Source of the DNA: Alphaproteobacteria bacterium
GTDB lineage: Bacteria; Pseudomonadota; Alphaproteobacteria; Rickettsiales; UBA3002
Length of the DNA: 43,312 nt
Reading direction: 5' to 3'
Assembly: GCA_030427685.1 (NCBI GenBank)
Contig: JAUIBB010000003.1
Coordinates: forward strand, 1 to 43,312
The notes beneath the pieces were generated by a model. That model saw only the letters and a list, made by a program, of their open reading frames with translations. It was not told the DNA's origin and made no database searches. The translations under genes and the position numbers were made by a program. Numbering within the stretch: position 1 is the first letter of the stretch; every line of letters starts with the position of its first letter. Below, one piece after another: positions 27,991 to 37,820 of this stretch.

Positions 27991-28961
27991 GCGCACGTTC
28001 GGACATGGAGCACTTTATCGGCCGCCTGCTGGATGGCGGCATCAGCGATGCCGATGCCGTTAGCTACCTGAGCGAGCAGGATATGGGGTTACTAACCCCC
28101 CATGTGCTGGCAGGTGCCGTCGATGCCGTAATGGCGCGGGTGATGCCTTTCCCAGAATTTCCCGAAGCCATTGATTGCTGCGGCACCGGTGGCGATGGGC
28201 GCATGACCTATAACATCTCTACCGCCGCGGCGATTGTGGTGGCGGCGCGAGGCGTGCAGGTTGCCAAACATGGCAACCGCGCGGTGAGCTCCCCCTCTGG
28301 TTCCGCCGATGTGTTGGAAGCGTTAGGTGTCAACACCAAGGTCAGCCGCGAGCATGCCGCCCATATGCTTGAAAAAATCGGCCTTAGCTTTCTGTATGCG
28401 CCTAATTTTCACCTTGGCTTTGCTCGGCTGGCACCTATTCGCAAGGCCATCGGCAAACGCACCATCTTAAACCTGATTGGCCCACTCTGTAACCCTGCAC
28501 GCGTCAAACGGCAATTGATTGGCGTTTTCGCACCGGAGTATTGCGCCTTGGTGGCGGAGACCATGCAAATGCTTGGCCATAAAAATGTGATGGTCGTACA
28601 TGGCGACGATGGCACGGATGAGCTTTCGATTACTGGCAACAGCCACGTGGCACAGCTGGCTGATGGAGCCATCAGCTATGCGTCTATCCGCCCACAGGAC
28701 GCGGGGCTGACACTCCATGAAGGCCGTACCCTTATCGGTGGAAATGCCATGCAAAATGCGCAGGCCATGCGCGATGTGTTGAGCGGCATGGATAGCCCCT
28801 ATCTGGATGCGGTGTTGCTAAATGCATCTGCGGCGCTGATGGTGGCAGAACGCGCGCCCACCCTTTATGAAGGTGTCACACTGGCGCGTAGCTGCATTGC
28901 GCGCGGCGATGCCCGGCGCAAACTGGATGAGCTGGTACGAATGAGCCACGAAGATGAGTGA
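27987..28961 (+). CDS. trpD: Anthranilate phosphoribosyltransferase
   Basis: TrpD couples anthranilate with PRPP. The 324-aa protein has the diagnostic [16 protein letters not shown] segment near residues 60-75, the KHGNRAVSS loop near 93-101, the [10 protein letters not shown] and [13 protein letters not shown] motifs, and [11 protein letters not shown] with the metal-binding DE pair near 210-220. Length is slightly short but within the family. It overlaps trpG by 4 bases and trpC by 8, indicating tight translational coupling. Confidence 0.97.
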   Translation: MSARSDMEHFIGRLLDGGISDADAVSYLSEQDMGLLTPHVLAGAVDAVMARVMPFPEFPEAIDCCGTGGDGRMTYNISTAAAIVVAARGVQVAKHGNRAVSSPSGSADVLEALGVNTKVSREHAAHMLEKIGLSFLYAPNFHLGFARLAPIRKAIGKRTILNLIGPLCNPARVKRQLIGVFAPEYCALVAETMQMLGHKNVMVVHGDDGTDELSITGNSHVAQLADGAISYASIRPQDAGLTLHEGRTLIGGNAMQNAQAMRDVLSGMDSPYLDAVLLNASAALMVAERAPTLYEGVTLARSCIARGDARRKLDELVRMSHEDE

Positions 28962-29748
28962 TCGGCTCACAGAAATCTGCGCAGCGAAGCTGTCGCATAT
29001 CACATCGCAAAAAAACCTGGTTTCCGAAGCAGCCCTGTATGAACAGGCATTGCAAGCCACCCCACCGCGTGGCTTTCACAGCGCCCTGAAAAAGCGCATT
29101 GCCACTGGCGATGTTGGCTTAATTGCCGAAATCAAAAAAGCCTCCCCCAGCCGTGGGCTGATTCGCGAGGAATTTTCTCCTAAGGCCATTGCAGGCAGCT
29201 ATGCAAATGCAGGCGCGACCTGCCTTTCAGTGCTAACCGATGCCCCTTATTTTCAAGGCAGCTGTGACGACCTGATCGCTGCACGGGCTGCCGTTTCCCT
29301 CCCTGTATTGCGTAAAGACTTCATGCTCGATCCTTACCAGATCCTTGAATCCCGGAGCATCGGAGCGGATGCTGTGCTGCTGATTATGGCCGCACTCTCG
29401 GATGCACAAGCCAAAGAGCTGGACGCACTTGCCCATGCGCTGGGCATGGATGTGCTGGTTGAAGTGCATGACGCCGCCGAACTGGAGCGCGCACTTACGC
29501 AGCTGACATCGCGGCTTATTGGCGTTAACAACCGTAACCTCAAAACGCTGGCAATTGACCTTGCTACCAGCGAGACACTGGCAACGCAGATTCCCGAAGG
29601 CTACACGGCTGTCTGCGAAAGCGGCATCAGCACCCCCGAAGATATTGCACGGATGCGCCAGGCGAATATGCACTGTTTCCTGGTAGGCGAAGCGCTCATG
29701 CGTGAAGAGGATATACAAGCCGCCACCGAGCGCCTTCTGGCGCATTAG
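28954..29748 (+). CDS. trpC: Indole-3-glycerol phosphate synthase
   Basis: TrpC closes the indole ring in tryptophan synthesis. The 264-aa single-domain TIM barrel has IAEIKKASPSRGLI near residues 55-68 with the catalytic Lys, GATCLSVLTDAPYFQG, LRKDFMLDPYQI, VEVHDAAELERAL, GVNNRNLKTL, and the C-terminal CESGIS and FLVGEALMR. It is not fused to TrpF. It overlaps the trpD end and is followed 3 bases after its stop by the convergent comEC end. In many relatives moaC, moeA and lexA occur here; they are missing. trpF, trpB and trpA are not in this window. Confidence 0.97.
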   Translation: MSDRLTEICAAKLSHITSQKNLVSEAALYEQALQATPPRGFHSALKKRIATGDVGLIAEIKKASPSRGLIREEFSPKAIAGSYANAGATCLSVLTDAPYFQGSCDDLIAARAAVSLPVLRKDFMLDPYQILESRSIGADAVLLIMAALSDAQAKELDALAHALGMDVLVEVHDAAELERALTQLTSRLIGVNNRNLKTLAIDLATSETLATQIPEGYTAVCESGISTPEDIARMRQANMHCFLVGEALMREEDIQAATERLLAH

Positions 29749-29751
29749 CGC

Positions 29752-31821
29752 TTACTCTATCTCAACCCCATGCATCACCGAAGCACGCCATGGTCGCTTG
29801 CCCTGCCAATCGCTGCTGGCCTCATAGCGCATCGTGTCTTTATCAAACCAGAACGCAACGACATTGCTTCCTCTTAATGCCCGCGCATCCATGACCGCTG
29901 CCTGCGACTCCGGGCAGCGCATACGCCAATAGCTGGTTAAAATCAAACTGGCATGCGTGCAGTCTTCGGCCAATGCAGAAGGATCGATTGGAAATGCGAT
30001 AACCTTACCATTGATCTGCGCTACGCAGCCCTGACGGTCACAGCGCCATGCCGGCTTATCGGCCTCGGGCAACATATCGTAGCCCAGCCCGTTTGCCCAT
30101 AATTCTGGAATCATGGAGCTGGCGCGCCCTCGGGCCAGAGCATACCCCTCGCTTGTGCGGATAACGATTTGCTTGAGCTGCTCGCCCACCAGCATATCCG
30201 GCAATTGATTGCTGCCAATGGTCGCGACACTTAAAACAATCGCTACCAGCCCCGCTAAACGCACACGTGTTTGCCATAGACAAAGCCAGGCCAAACCAAG
30301 TGCAAATAGCGCAATTCCATAGGAAGGGAGCGATGGAACAAACATTTGCGCATGCGGCAATCCCGCCACCCAATGGCTAATAGCAAGCAAGACCTGAATA
30401 CCCCAGTCCATGCATGCCAAAGCAAGATGCTCCAACCCAAAGGGAAGCAAAATAAAATAGAGGGCAACCGTCGGCATCAAAAACAAGCTCACCACCGGCG
30501 TTGCCAGCATGTTGGCCAAAACACCGTACAGTGAAAAATTGTTAAACTGCGCAATCACTAACGGAGCAGTGGCGGCCTCTGCTACCACACTGATGCAAAG
30601 CATCGTCGTTAGCAGCCGCATTGCCTTACGAATACGCCCCGGCTCGGGCGAAGCACGCGGCCTTAGCAAGGTCGTCTCGATCAGCGTAATAATGGCCAGC
30701 GTTGCGGCGAAAGAAAGCTGGAAGCCCGGCTCAATTAGCACGGATGGGTCGTAGGCAAGCATCAGCAATGCCGTGATGGCCAGTGAGCGCATAGAATTCA
30801 CCCGCCGCTGCAAAATGACCGCCAGCAATACCAGAAAAATCATGACATAGGCGCGCACCGCAGAAATCGGCAGGCCAGTGACGAATAAATACCCTGTCAC
30901 CAACAGCAAGGTCAGTGCCGCTGCGATACTTTTTACCTCTGGCCGCTGCGAAAAACGCCGCGGCAGTGCCAGCACCAACAGGCGAAGCGCGATAAAAATC
31001 ACCCCGGCAATCACCACCATGTGCTCACCCGAAATGGCAATGATGTGATACAGATTGCTGGCGCGCAGTGCTTTAAAGTCTTCTTCGCTGATGGCGCGCG
31101 CATCGCCGGTAATCAGCCCGGCAGCAATCCCTCCACTGCCCTTTCCGGCGCCAAGGGTGGTAATGATATCCTCGGTAATGCGCACCCGCCAATCGCTGAA
31201 GTCACTAACCAGCCCCGGTTTAGCCCCCTGTGCAATTACTTCCCACGGGGGCAGCCCATAGCCAATCGCCCCAATATCGCGAAAGTAGAAATAGCGTGCA
31301 AAATCAAATCCGTGCGGCAATGCTGGCCCCATCGGCGGACGCAGCCCGGCACGTATGCGAATGCCATCGCCAATATGTGGTAGCGCTGGGCTTGTGCCTT
31401 TTTTTAACCGAATGCTGAGGCGTATCTGGTTGGGCGTACGCTCGGGCTGCAAGTCTTCGATCGTCAGGTGGTCGAGGGTAAAGCGATAGCCGTGTTCGGT
31501 ACGCACGATATCCTTCACAATACCAATCACAGAACGCACGCTGAGCGGCTCATGCAGGATACGCTGCGGCGTCATATGAGTAAAAACACCCGCCCAAAGC
31601 AAGCCGCTCAGCGCCACCATCAGGCCAATACAAACAGGCCGTGCTTTTTGCCAAAGCAGGATTGTTGGTACCAACGCCGCCAGCCACAGCGTCGTCAGCA
31701 GGTAGACCGATGGCTCTGCAGATAGGCTGAGATAAAGACCAATCCCTGCTCCAAAGCAGATAGGAAGCCAAAGGAAATGACGCTCAGCCTCGGCACGCCA
31801 CCAGTTTTGCACTCGGTTCAT
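29752..31821 (-). CDS. comEC: ComEC/Rec2-family DNA uptake channel
   Basis: ComEC proteins carry single-stranded DNA across the inner membrane in natural transformation. The 689-aa product has hydrophobic N-terminal helices (about 20-75), a soluble DUF4131/OB-like region, and the ComEC Competence domain with GLITGDARAISEEDFKALRASNLYHI-type sequence near 232-258, then AISGEHMVVIAG, the family hallmark. Many further helices follow to about residue 545, with TGLPISAVRAYVM. The C-terminal part (about 550-689) does not show the metal-binding HxHxDH of the beta-lactamase domain, as in many alphaproteobacterial forms. It is divergent from gltX. Confidence 0.93.
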   Translation of the reverse strand: MNRVQNWWRAEAERHFLWLPICFGAGIGLYLSLSAEPSVYLLTTLWLAALVPTILLWQKARPVCIGLMVALSGLLWAGVFTHMTPQRILHEPLSVRSVIGIVKDIVRTEHGYRFTLDHLTIEDLQPERTPNQIRLSIRLKKGTSPALPHIGDGIRIRAGLRPPMGPALPHGFDFARYFYFRDIGAIGYGLPPWEVIAQGAKPGLVSDFSDWRVRITEDIITTLGAGKGSGGIAAGLITGDARAISEEDFKALRASNLYHIIAISGEHMVVIAGVIFIALRLLVLALPRRFSQRPEVKSIAAALTLLLVTGYLFVTGLPISAVRAYVMIFLVLLAVILQRRVNSMRSLAITALLMLAYDPSVLIEPGFQLSFAATLAIITLIETTLLRPRASPEPGRIRKAMRLLTTMLCISVVAEAATAPLVIAQFNNFSLYGVLANMLATPVVSLFLMPTVALYFILLPFGLEHLALACMDWGIQVLLAISHWVAGLPHAQMFVPSLPSYGIALFALGLAWLCLWQTRVRLAGLVAIVLSVATIGSNQLPDMLVGEQLKQIVIRTSEGYALARGRASSMIPELWANGLGYDMLPEADKPAWRCDRQGCVAQINGKVIAFPIDPSALAEDCTHASLILTSYWRMRCPESQAAVMDARALRGSNVVAFWFDKDTMRYEASSDWQGKRPWRASVMHGVEIE

Positions 31822-31946
31822 CGGATTACTCCGTCATTGCTTCCCTTGCTATTGCCATGCTGTGCCATTCCTCGCAACGACGAAGCGCTGGATTACTGAA
31901 AACTGCCTGCTATAAAAGCGCCCAACGCAGTAAAGATAGGAACCGC

Positions 31947-33356
31947 ATGACCGTTATTACCCGTTTCGCCCCCTCGCCTACTGGCATGCTCCATATTGGT
32001 GGTGCACGCACGGCGCTGTTTAACTATCTGTTCGCACGCCATCATGGCGGCAGGTTCAAGCTGCGCATCGAGGATACAGACACAGCCCGTAATTCGGACG
32101 AGGCCTATCAGGCGATTCTCAAAGGGCTTAACTGGCTTGGGCTTTCTTATGATGGCGACGTTGTCTATCAACGTGAGCGCGAAGAGCGCCACAAAGAAGT
32201 AGCCGCCATGTTGGTGCAGCAGGGCAAAGCCTATCACTGCTATACCACCGCAGAAGAGCTTGCCGAGCAGCGCGCCGCAGCCGAAGCAAAAGGAGAAGCA
32301 TTCCGCTACGACCGTAAATGGCGCCCCCAATCAGACGGCACGGCGCTCCCAACCCCTCCGGCCGGCGTTAATCCCAGCATTCGTATCATGGCTCCGCTTG
32401 AGGGTGAAGTCGTCGTCCGCGATGCTGTACAGGGCGATGTCTGTTTCGGCCCGGATGCGCTGGATGATCTCGTGATTTTACGTAGCGACGGAACCCCCAC
32501 CTATAACCTCGCCGTGGTGGTAGATGACCACGATATGGGCGTCACCCATGTCATTCGTGGCGATGACCACCTCAACAATGCCGGACGGCAAATGGTGATC
32601 TACGAAGCCATGGGCTGGGATGTGCCGGTATTCGCGCATATCCCCCTCATTCATGGCCCCGATGGCGCGAAGCTCAGCAAACGTCACGGTGCCACCAGCA
32701 CCACAGAATATGCCCATATGGGCTACCTGCCCGAAGCTATGCGCAATTACCTCGCGCGCCTTGGCTGGAGCCATGGTGATGATGAGATTTTTGACGATGC
32801 GCAGGCCATCGCATGGTTTACGCTGGAGCATGTCGGCCAATCACCCTCGCGCCTTGATTTTGCCAAGCTGAACCACATCAACGCCCATTACCTGCGCCTT
32901 CGGCCCGATGCCGAGCTGGCCGAAATGATTGCCCCGATGCTACTGACAGCAGGCAATGCGCGGCTGATGGAAGCGGAGGTCGCGCTGTTAGTGCGTGCCA
33001 TTCCTTCGGTTAAAACCAAAGCGCAAACCTTACCGGAACTGGCAGAGGCGGCGCGGTTCTACCTCTATGCGCCAACTGCGTATGATGAGAAAGCCAGTGC
33101 AGCACTGGAGAAAAATGGCGGCAATCTGCCTGTAATCCTAACCGCCTTGCATGCCGTAACAGACTGGAATGCAGATGCCATCAAGGCATCGCTGACAGAG
33201 CTTGCAACCGCAACCGGGAAAAAGCTGGGTGAGCTGATGCCCCCCATGCGTGCGGCCCTGGTCGGCAGCATGAGCGGCCCGGATGTACCACTGGCGATGG
33301 AAGTGCTGGGAAAAGAGGCATCCATCACCCGACTGGAAGCCGCGGGCAAGGCTTGA
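31947..33356 (+). CDS. gltX: Glutamyl-tRNA synthetase
   Basis: GltX charges tRNA-Glu (and in many alphaproteobacteria also tRNA-Gln). The 469-aa class I synthetase begins MTVITRFAPSPTGMLHIGGAR with the HIGH-type motif HIGG at 16-19, then FKLRIEDTD, and the KMSKS-type KLSKRHG at about residue 241. I start it at ATG 31947, which has AGGA about 7 bases upstream and fits the family; the frame is open 30 codons further without support. A TATAAA at 31911-31916 is a likely -10. Alphaproteobacteria often have two gltX genes, and I cannot tell which tRNA this copy prefers. Confidence 0.96.
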   Translation: MTVITRFAPSPTGMLHIGGARTALFNYLFARHHGGRFKLRIEDTDTARNSDEAYQAILKGLNWLGLSYDGDVVYQREREERHKEVAAMLVQQGKAYHCYTTAEELAEQRAAAEAKGEAFRYDRKWRPQSDGTALPTPPAGVNPSIRIMAPLEGEVVVRDAVQGDVCFGPDALDDLVILRSDGTPTYNLAVVVDDHDMGVTHVIRGDDHLNNAGRQMVIYEAMGWDVPVFAHIPLIHGPDGAKLSKRHGATSTTEYAHMGYLPEAMRNYLARLGWSHGDDEIFDDAQAIAWFTLEHVGQSPSRLDFAKLNHINAHYLRLRPDAELAEMIAPMLLTAGNARLMEAEVALLVRAIPSVKTKAQTLPELAEAARFYLYAPTAYDEKASAALEKNGGNLPVILTALHAVTDWNADAIKASLTELATATGKKLGELMPPMRAALVGSMSGPDVPLAMEVLGKEASITRLEAAGKA

Positions 33357-33403
33357 TTTTCAACGTGGATTCAGTATCCTGAAGGGGAAAAAAGGACTCA
33401 CCA

Positions 33404-33946
33404 ATGGCTATCCTACCACTCGTGATCGCGCCCGATGAGCGCCTCAATAAACCTTCCGAGCCCGTGAAGGTGGTTGACGCTAAAATCCGCACGCTGCTCG
33501 ATGACATGCTCGAGACGATGTACGCGAATAACGGCATCGGCCTTGCTGCCGTGCAGGTTGGCGTACACCTGAAATGCATTGTCGTTGATATCGCCGTGCG
33601 CGAGGGCCAAAACGCGCCCATGAAGTTTATCAATCCTGAAATCATTCATCATTCGGACGAAAAAACACGCTTTCAGGAGGGCTGCCTTTCCTTCCCCGAC
33701 CAGTATTCTGATGTTGAACGCCCCTCTTCCGTCACCATTCGCTACCTGGATGAAACCGGGGCAGAGCAAACGATGGAAGCCGATGAACTGCTTGCCACCT
33801 GCCTGCAGCACGAGATTGACCACACCAACGGCATCGTCTTTGTCGATCACCTCTCGCTCATGAAGCGCGACATGATCCTGCGGAAGCTGAAAAAAGCGAA
33901 GCGGATGGGACTTATCCACGAACTGCCAGAAGGCGCACCAGTTTAG
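33404..33946 (+). CDS. def: Peptide deformylase
   Basis: Def removes the formyl group from new proteins. The 180-aa protein has all three metal-site motifs: GIGLAAVQVG at about 45-54, EGCLSFPD near 91-98 with the metal Cys, and QHEIDHTNG near 133-141 with the two His and Glu. AAGGAC precedes the ATG. Fmt, which adds the formyl group to initiator tRNA, is encoded 540 bases downstream, with one small secreted-protein gene between, a variation on the usual adjacent def-fmt pair. Confidence 0.97.
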   Translation: MAILPLVIAPDERLNKPSEPVKVVDAKIRTLLDDMLETMYANNGIGLAAVQVGVHLKCIVVDIAVREGQNAPMKFINPEIIHHSDEKTRFQEGCLSFPDQYSDVERPSSVTIRYLDETGAEQTMEADELLATCLQHEIDHTNGIVFVDHLSLMKRDMILRKLKKAKRMGLIHELPEGAPV

Positions 33947-33982
33947 CGTGACAGCCTTTTATGCCGCTGCTAGACACATGGT

Positions 33983-34477
33983 ATGCGGATCCTGTTTCTT
34001 ATGGTTACAGCCTTGTTTGTACTGCCTGCCATCGCGCAGGTAAGGGAGCATTATGACGCCCCACTGCTGGCAGTAGGGGGTGATCGACCAGCACCGGCAG
34101 CACCAGCAACTACGCAACCTACGACGGATGCCTCCTCTGCCAACAGCATGGAAGCGCCTAAAGCGCCGGAGGCACCCGCCCCCTCAAAACCCTCCGTCAT
34201 CAAATTACCGGTAGCGCCAGCATCGCCTGTGCCGCCAGTCAGCAAGCTTTGGCCACGCGATACTATTCCGCTCTTTGTAACCTCCTGTAGCAAGCTGCAT
34301 CGTGAATTATTAAACCCATGCCGCTGTATTATCGATGGGCTGATGGAAAAAATGCTGCATGATGAATTTCTTCGCCTAAGCGATGCCAACCAAATCGACA
34401 TTGACCCGCGCTACCTCACTGTTCGCGAACAATGCGTGATGGCAGCCAAGCAAAAGCAACTGCAACGCGCCCACTAG
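33983..34477 (+). CDS. Predicted secreted Cys-containing protein with Pro/Ala-rich linker
   Basis: I do not recognise the family. The 164-aa product has a clear signal peptide (RILFLMVTALFVLPAIAQ, cleavage near residue 18-19). A long Pro/Ala/Thr/Ser-rich linker follows (about 35-85). A compact C-terminal domain (about 90-158) has four cysteines, C102, C113, C115 and C151, in a C-x10-CxC-x35-C pattern that suggests two disulfides or a bound cofactor in the periplasm. It lies between def and fmt; the fmt ATG comes 7 bases after its stop, so it is probably co-transcribed. The linker resembles proteins that span peptidoglycan, but no function can be assigned. Confidence 0.7.
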   Translation: MRILFLMVTALFVLPAIAQVREHYDAPLLAVGGDRPAPAAPATTQPTTDASSANSMEAPKAPEAPAPSKPSVIKLPVAPASPVPPVSKLWPRDTIPLFVTSCSKLHRELLNPCRCIIDGLMEKMLHDEFLRLSDANQIDIDPRYLTVREQCVMAAKQKQLQRAH

Positions 34478-34484
34478 GATTAGC

Positions 34485-35426
34485 ATGCGTATTCTTTTTA
34501 TGGGAACGCCGGACTTTGCCGTACCGGCCCTGCAGGCCCTGCTGCAATCACCGCATGAAGTGGTGGCTGTCTATAGCCAACCACCGCGCCCAGCAGGAAG
34601 AGGGCTTAAGCTGACCCCCTCTCCGGTGCAAAAACTGGCAGAGCAACACGCCATCCCCGTTTTCACACCCAGCAGCCTGAAAACAGCGGAAGCACAGGCG
34701 GAATTTTCCCAGCATCAAGCAGACATCGCCGTAGTAGCCGCCTATGGGCTGCTGCTACCACAAGCCATACTGGATGCCCCACGTTTTGGCTGTATTAACA
34801 TCCATCCCTCGGATCTGCCGCGTTGGCGTGGTGCTGCCCCCATCCAGCGCACGTTGATGGCCGGGGACACCGAAACCGCCTGTTGTGTGATGCAGCTCGA
34901 GCTTGGGCTTGATACCGGCCCCATTTTACGGCGGGATGCCTATACAATTCCGCCCGAGATGGATGCAGGAGAGTTGCACCGGATAATGGCTGAAATCGGC
35001 GCACAACAGGTGCTTGCTGTGCTGGAGCAGTTTGCCAGCGATACACCCCCCCTTGCTACGCCACAGGCATCTGAGGGGGTCACGCATGCAGAAAAAATAA
35101 GCAAAGCAGAGCGCCCTCTGGATTGGAGCCGCCCAGCTATTGCATTGCAGCACCATATCCGTGGGTTGAGCCCCGCTCCCGCAGCCACCGCAGAAATTGC
35201 CGGTGAAACTGTTAAAATACTACGCGCTACGGTAGAGGCAGGCGCCCCGCAGAAGGCAGCCGGAGAAGCCCTTGACGACAACCTGCTGATTAACGCAGGA
35301 AATGGCTCTGCGCTGCGCCTTTTAGAGCTTCAACGCCCCGGAAAAAATCGTCAAACCGCCGCTCAGTTCCTGCAAGGAATTCCCGTCGCCAAGGGCTCAC
35401 AGGTGAAAAACTCTATCAGGGGTTGA
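34485..35426 (+). CDS. fmt: Methionyl-tRNA formyltransferase
   Basis: Fmt formylates initiator Met-tRNA using 10-formyltetrahydrofolate. The 313-aa protein is full length, with MRILFMGTPDFAVPALQAL at the start, the SLLPxRWRGAAPI-type signature here as NIHPSDLPRWRGAAPIQ near 105-121, the catalytic Asn-His pair in that segment, and LDTGPILRR near 142-150. The C-terminal tRNA-binding OB domain begins near residue 205 (AERPLDWSRPA). The ATG follows the preceding gene's stop by 7 bases. Def, which acts on the product, is in the same cluster. Confidence 0.96.
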   Translation: MRILFMGTPDFAVPALQALLQSPHEVVAVYSQPPRPAGRGLKLTPSPVQKLAEQHAIPVFTPSSLKTAEAQAEFSQHQADIAVVAAYGLLLPQAILDAPRFGCINIHPSDLPRWRGAAPIQRTLMAGDTETACCVMQLELGLDTGPILRRDAYTIPPEMDAGELHRIMAEIGAQQVLAVLEQFASDTPPLATPQASEGVTHAEKISKAERPLDWSRPAIALQHHIRGLSPAPAATAEIAGETVKILRATVEAGAPQKAAGEALDDNLLINAGNGSALRLLELQRPGKNRQTAAQFLQGIPVAKGSQVKNSIRG

Positions 35427-35509
35427 TTAGCCCTTTTATACGTATCAAAAATGTGATATAAAAGCCGCTGTTGCATAAAAAGAATAGAACATTACAATGA
35501 GGCATCCAC

Positions 35510-35731
35510 ATGTACTCCCAATGGCAAGTTACTATGAATGATGACGTCGTTTTATTTAAGCAACTGGATGATTTGAAAGAACAGCATCGCCAGTTAGATA
35601 TTCAAATTCAGCTACTTGGTGGATCTGGAAGTGACGAGATGACCCTCGCACGACTGAAAAAACGCAAGCTTCAGCTACGCGACCAGATCCAGACACTTGA
35701 GTTCGAGATTTACCCAGACCAACCAGCCTAG
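35510..35731 (+). CDS. DUF465 (YdcH-like) small coiled-coil protein, second copy
   Basis: The 73-aa product has the DUF465 architecture: FKQLDDLKEQHRQLDIQI, a short loop, then ARLKKRKLQLRDQIQTLE. This is a helical hairpin of about 60 residues. A GAGG at 35499-35502 supports ATG 35510; ATG 35534 is a second option. It resembles the gene at 7353-7544 in pattern but not closely in sequence. The function is not established for the family. It stands alone between fmt and the convergent htpG. Confidence 0.75.
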   Translation: MYSQWQVTMNDDVVLFKQLDDLKEQHRQLDIQIQLLGGSGSDEMTLARLKKRKLQLRDQIQTLEFEIYPDQPA

Positions 35732-35756
35732 CCACATTCATGGCATAGCGCCCTGA

Positions 35757-35776
35757 CCGCCCGTGGGATCGGGCGG
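35757..35776. terminator. Hairpin between DUF465 gene and htpG
   Basis: CCGCCCG (35757-35763) and CGGGCGG (35770-35776) form 7 bp around a six-base loop in the 105-base convergent gap. Neither strand has a clean U-run, so I regard it as a possible, weak bidirectional terminator. Confidence 0.35.
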
Positions 35777-35836
35777 CGCCTCATTGTGCGCGCCATCAGC
35801 AATCAGGTGCCCTGCAATCGGCCTGCTTCGTCCGGA

Positions 35837-37726
35837 TTAGGCGGCTAACCCTTTGCTGAGGAACTGGCTCAGGCGACGCGCGAATGCCGCACTGTCGGTG
35901 ACCGGCTCGCCCTCTGCAATCAACGCCTGATCGTAAAGCAGCCACAAGGCGTCTTCGGTATCTGTATTTAATCCCGCTGCCGCCACACGTGCTGCGAGTG
36001 ACTGGATAACTGGGTGCTGCGGGTTGATTTCAACCAGCTTGGCAGCACGTTTGGGAAGCTGCTTATGCTCGGCCAGAAAGCGTTCCATCCGCATATCCAT
36101 ATCGCCTTCGCCAACCCCAAGACAGATCGGGGTTTCAGCCAGCTTGCGCGTGGTACGCACATCGCGCACGGCCTCGCCATACAGCGTTTTCATGGCGTCC
36201 ATCAGCTTCGCGATGTCGGCACTTTCTTCGGCTTTTTCAGCTTCTTTGGCGGCATCCCCCTCGAGCGGGAATTTCTCCAGATCTTCTCCGGATTTCACAA
36301 CAGAGCGGAAAGGAATATCGCCATATTTCAGCGTTACATTGGCCCAGAAATCATCAACATGGTCAGTCAGCAATAAGACGTCGATGCCCCGTGCAGCGAA
36401 GCCCTCCATTTGCGGACTGTGCTGTAGCGCTTCAACCGATTCACCCGTCAGGTAATAAATCGCTTCCTGTCCTTCGCGCATATTCGCTTTGTATTGCGCC
36501 AGTGTCATTAGCTTGCCGGGCGCGCTGCGGGTGTTGAATACGCAGCAATCGAGAATTTTCTCACGCGGGGCCATGCCTTCGCACAACCCCTCTTTCAGTA
36601 CCGCTCCGAAATGCTCCCAGAAGCTCGCGTAATCCTCCATATCCTTTTCCGCGCGCTTCTTCAGCTCGGACAGGACGCGGCTGGTGACGGATTCACGGAT
36701 GGTATCCAGCACCGGCGATTTTTGCAGGGTCTCACGGCTGATGTTTAGCGGCAAATCGGCTGAATCCACTACCCCACGCAGGAAGCGCAGGTAAGGCGGG
36801 ATCAGCTCCACACCTTCATCGGTGATGAAGACACGTTTTACATAAAGCTTCACACGGCTTTTGCGCTCTGGGTGAAACAGGTCGAATGGCTTAATGGCGG
36901 GGATGAAAAGGAGATTGGTATACTCAACTTTTCCCTCTGCCTTATTGTGTAAAACTGCCCATGGCTTCTCTGGCGAATGGGCTACATGACGGTAGAACTC
37001 CTGATATTGCTCATCCGTCACTTCGGATTTCGGCTTTGCCCAAATGGCTGAACCTTCATTTAAATTGTGCACAACCCCTTCGCTGTCTGTCAGGGTAATC
37101 GGGAAGCCGATATGGTCGGAATAGGTTTCCGCAATATGCCCAAGACGGTGACGATCGAGATAGTCTTTGGCATCCTCTTTAAGATGCAACGTGATCGCAG
37201 TGCCGCGCGGCTGCGCATCAAGCGGTGCAATGGTATAGGTTCCCGAACCATCGGACTCCCACTGCCACGCCTGCTCTTCACCGGCCTTACGGCTGGTGAC
37301 GGTTACTTTATCGGCCACCATAAACGAGGCATAAAAGCCTACCCCAAACTGACCGATGAGGTTCACGTCTTTGCTCGTGTCACCTGTCAGTTTATTGAGA
37401 AACTCGCTAGTGCCAGATTTTGCAATCGTGCCAAGGTTGGCGATCAGGTCGTCGTGATTCATACCAATGCCAGAGTCACGAATCGTCAGCGTCCCCGCAT
37501 CCTTATCGATGGATAGCTGAATGTTCAGGTCTGGCTGCTCTGTGGTGAGGGTGCTGTTGGTGAGTGACTCAAACCGCAGCTTGTCACAGGCATCGGATGC
37601 GTTCGAGATCAATTCGCGGAGAAAAATATCGCGATTGGTATAAAGCGCGTGAATCATCAAATGCAGCACGCGTGCAGTCTCGGCGGCGAATTGGTGGGTT
37701 GCTGGCTTTTCGAGTGTCTCAGTCAT
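35837..37726 (-). CDS. htpG: Molecular chaperone HtpG (Hsp90)
   Basis: HtpG is the bacterial Hsp90, an ATP-driven cytoplasmic chaperone. The 629-aa protein starts with the GHKL ATPase domain: LMIHALYTNRDIFLRELISNA near residues 28-48, IRDSGIGMN with the ATP-binding Asp near 82-90, and GQFGVGFYASFMVADKV near 125. The middle domain (about 225-440) contains the catalytic Arg in LPLNISRETLQ, and the C-terminal dimerisation domain follows. Length is normal. It appears monocistronic. I saw no sigma-32 or CIRCE element in the 94 bases between it and aroC. Confidence 0.98.
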   Translation of the reverse strand: MTETLEKPATHQFAAETARVLHLMIHALYTNRDIFLRELISNASDACDKLRFESLTNSTLTTEQPDLNIQLSIDKDAGTLTIRDSGIGMNHDDLIANLGTIAKSGTSEFLNKLTGDTSKDVNLIGQFGVGFYASFMVADKVTVTSRKAGEEQAWQWESDGSGTYTIAPLDAQPRGTAITLHLKEDAKDYLDRHRLGHIAETYSDHIGFPITLTDSEGVVHNLNEGSAIWAKPKSEVTDEQYQEFYRHVAHSPEKPWAVLHNKAEGKVEYTNLLFIPAIKPFDLFHPERKSRVKLYVKRVFITDEGVELIPPYLRFLRGVVDSADLPLNISRETLQKSPVLDTIRESVTSRVLSELKKRAEKDMEDYASFWEHFGAVLKEGLCEGMAPREKILDCCVFNTRSAPGKLMTLAQYKANMREGQEAIYYLTGESVEALQHSPQMEGFAARGIDVLLLTDHVDDFWANVTLKYGDIPFRSVVKSGEDLEKFPLEGDAAKEAEKAEESADIAKLMDAMKTLYGEAVRDVRTTRKLAETPICLGVGEGDMDMRMERFLAEHKQLPKRAAKLVEINPQHPVIQSLAARVAAAGLNTDTEDALWLLYDQALIAEGEPVTDSAAFARRLSQFLSKGLAA

Positions 37727-37820
37727 GGTGAATCCTTCTCTGGTTTGGATGCCTGCACGCAGGGGTCGTGCGGAAGATGGGGGCTATATAGAATGGCATC
37801 GCTAAACTGCAAGCCCCAGC

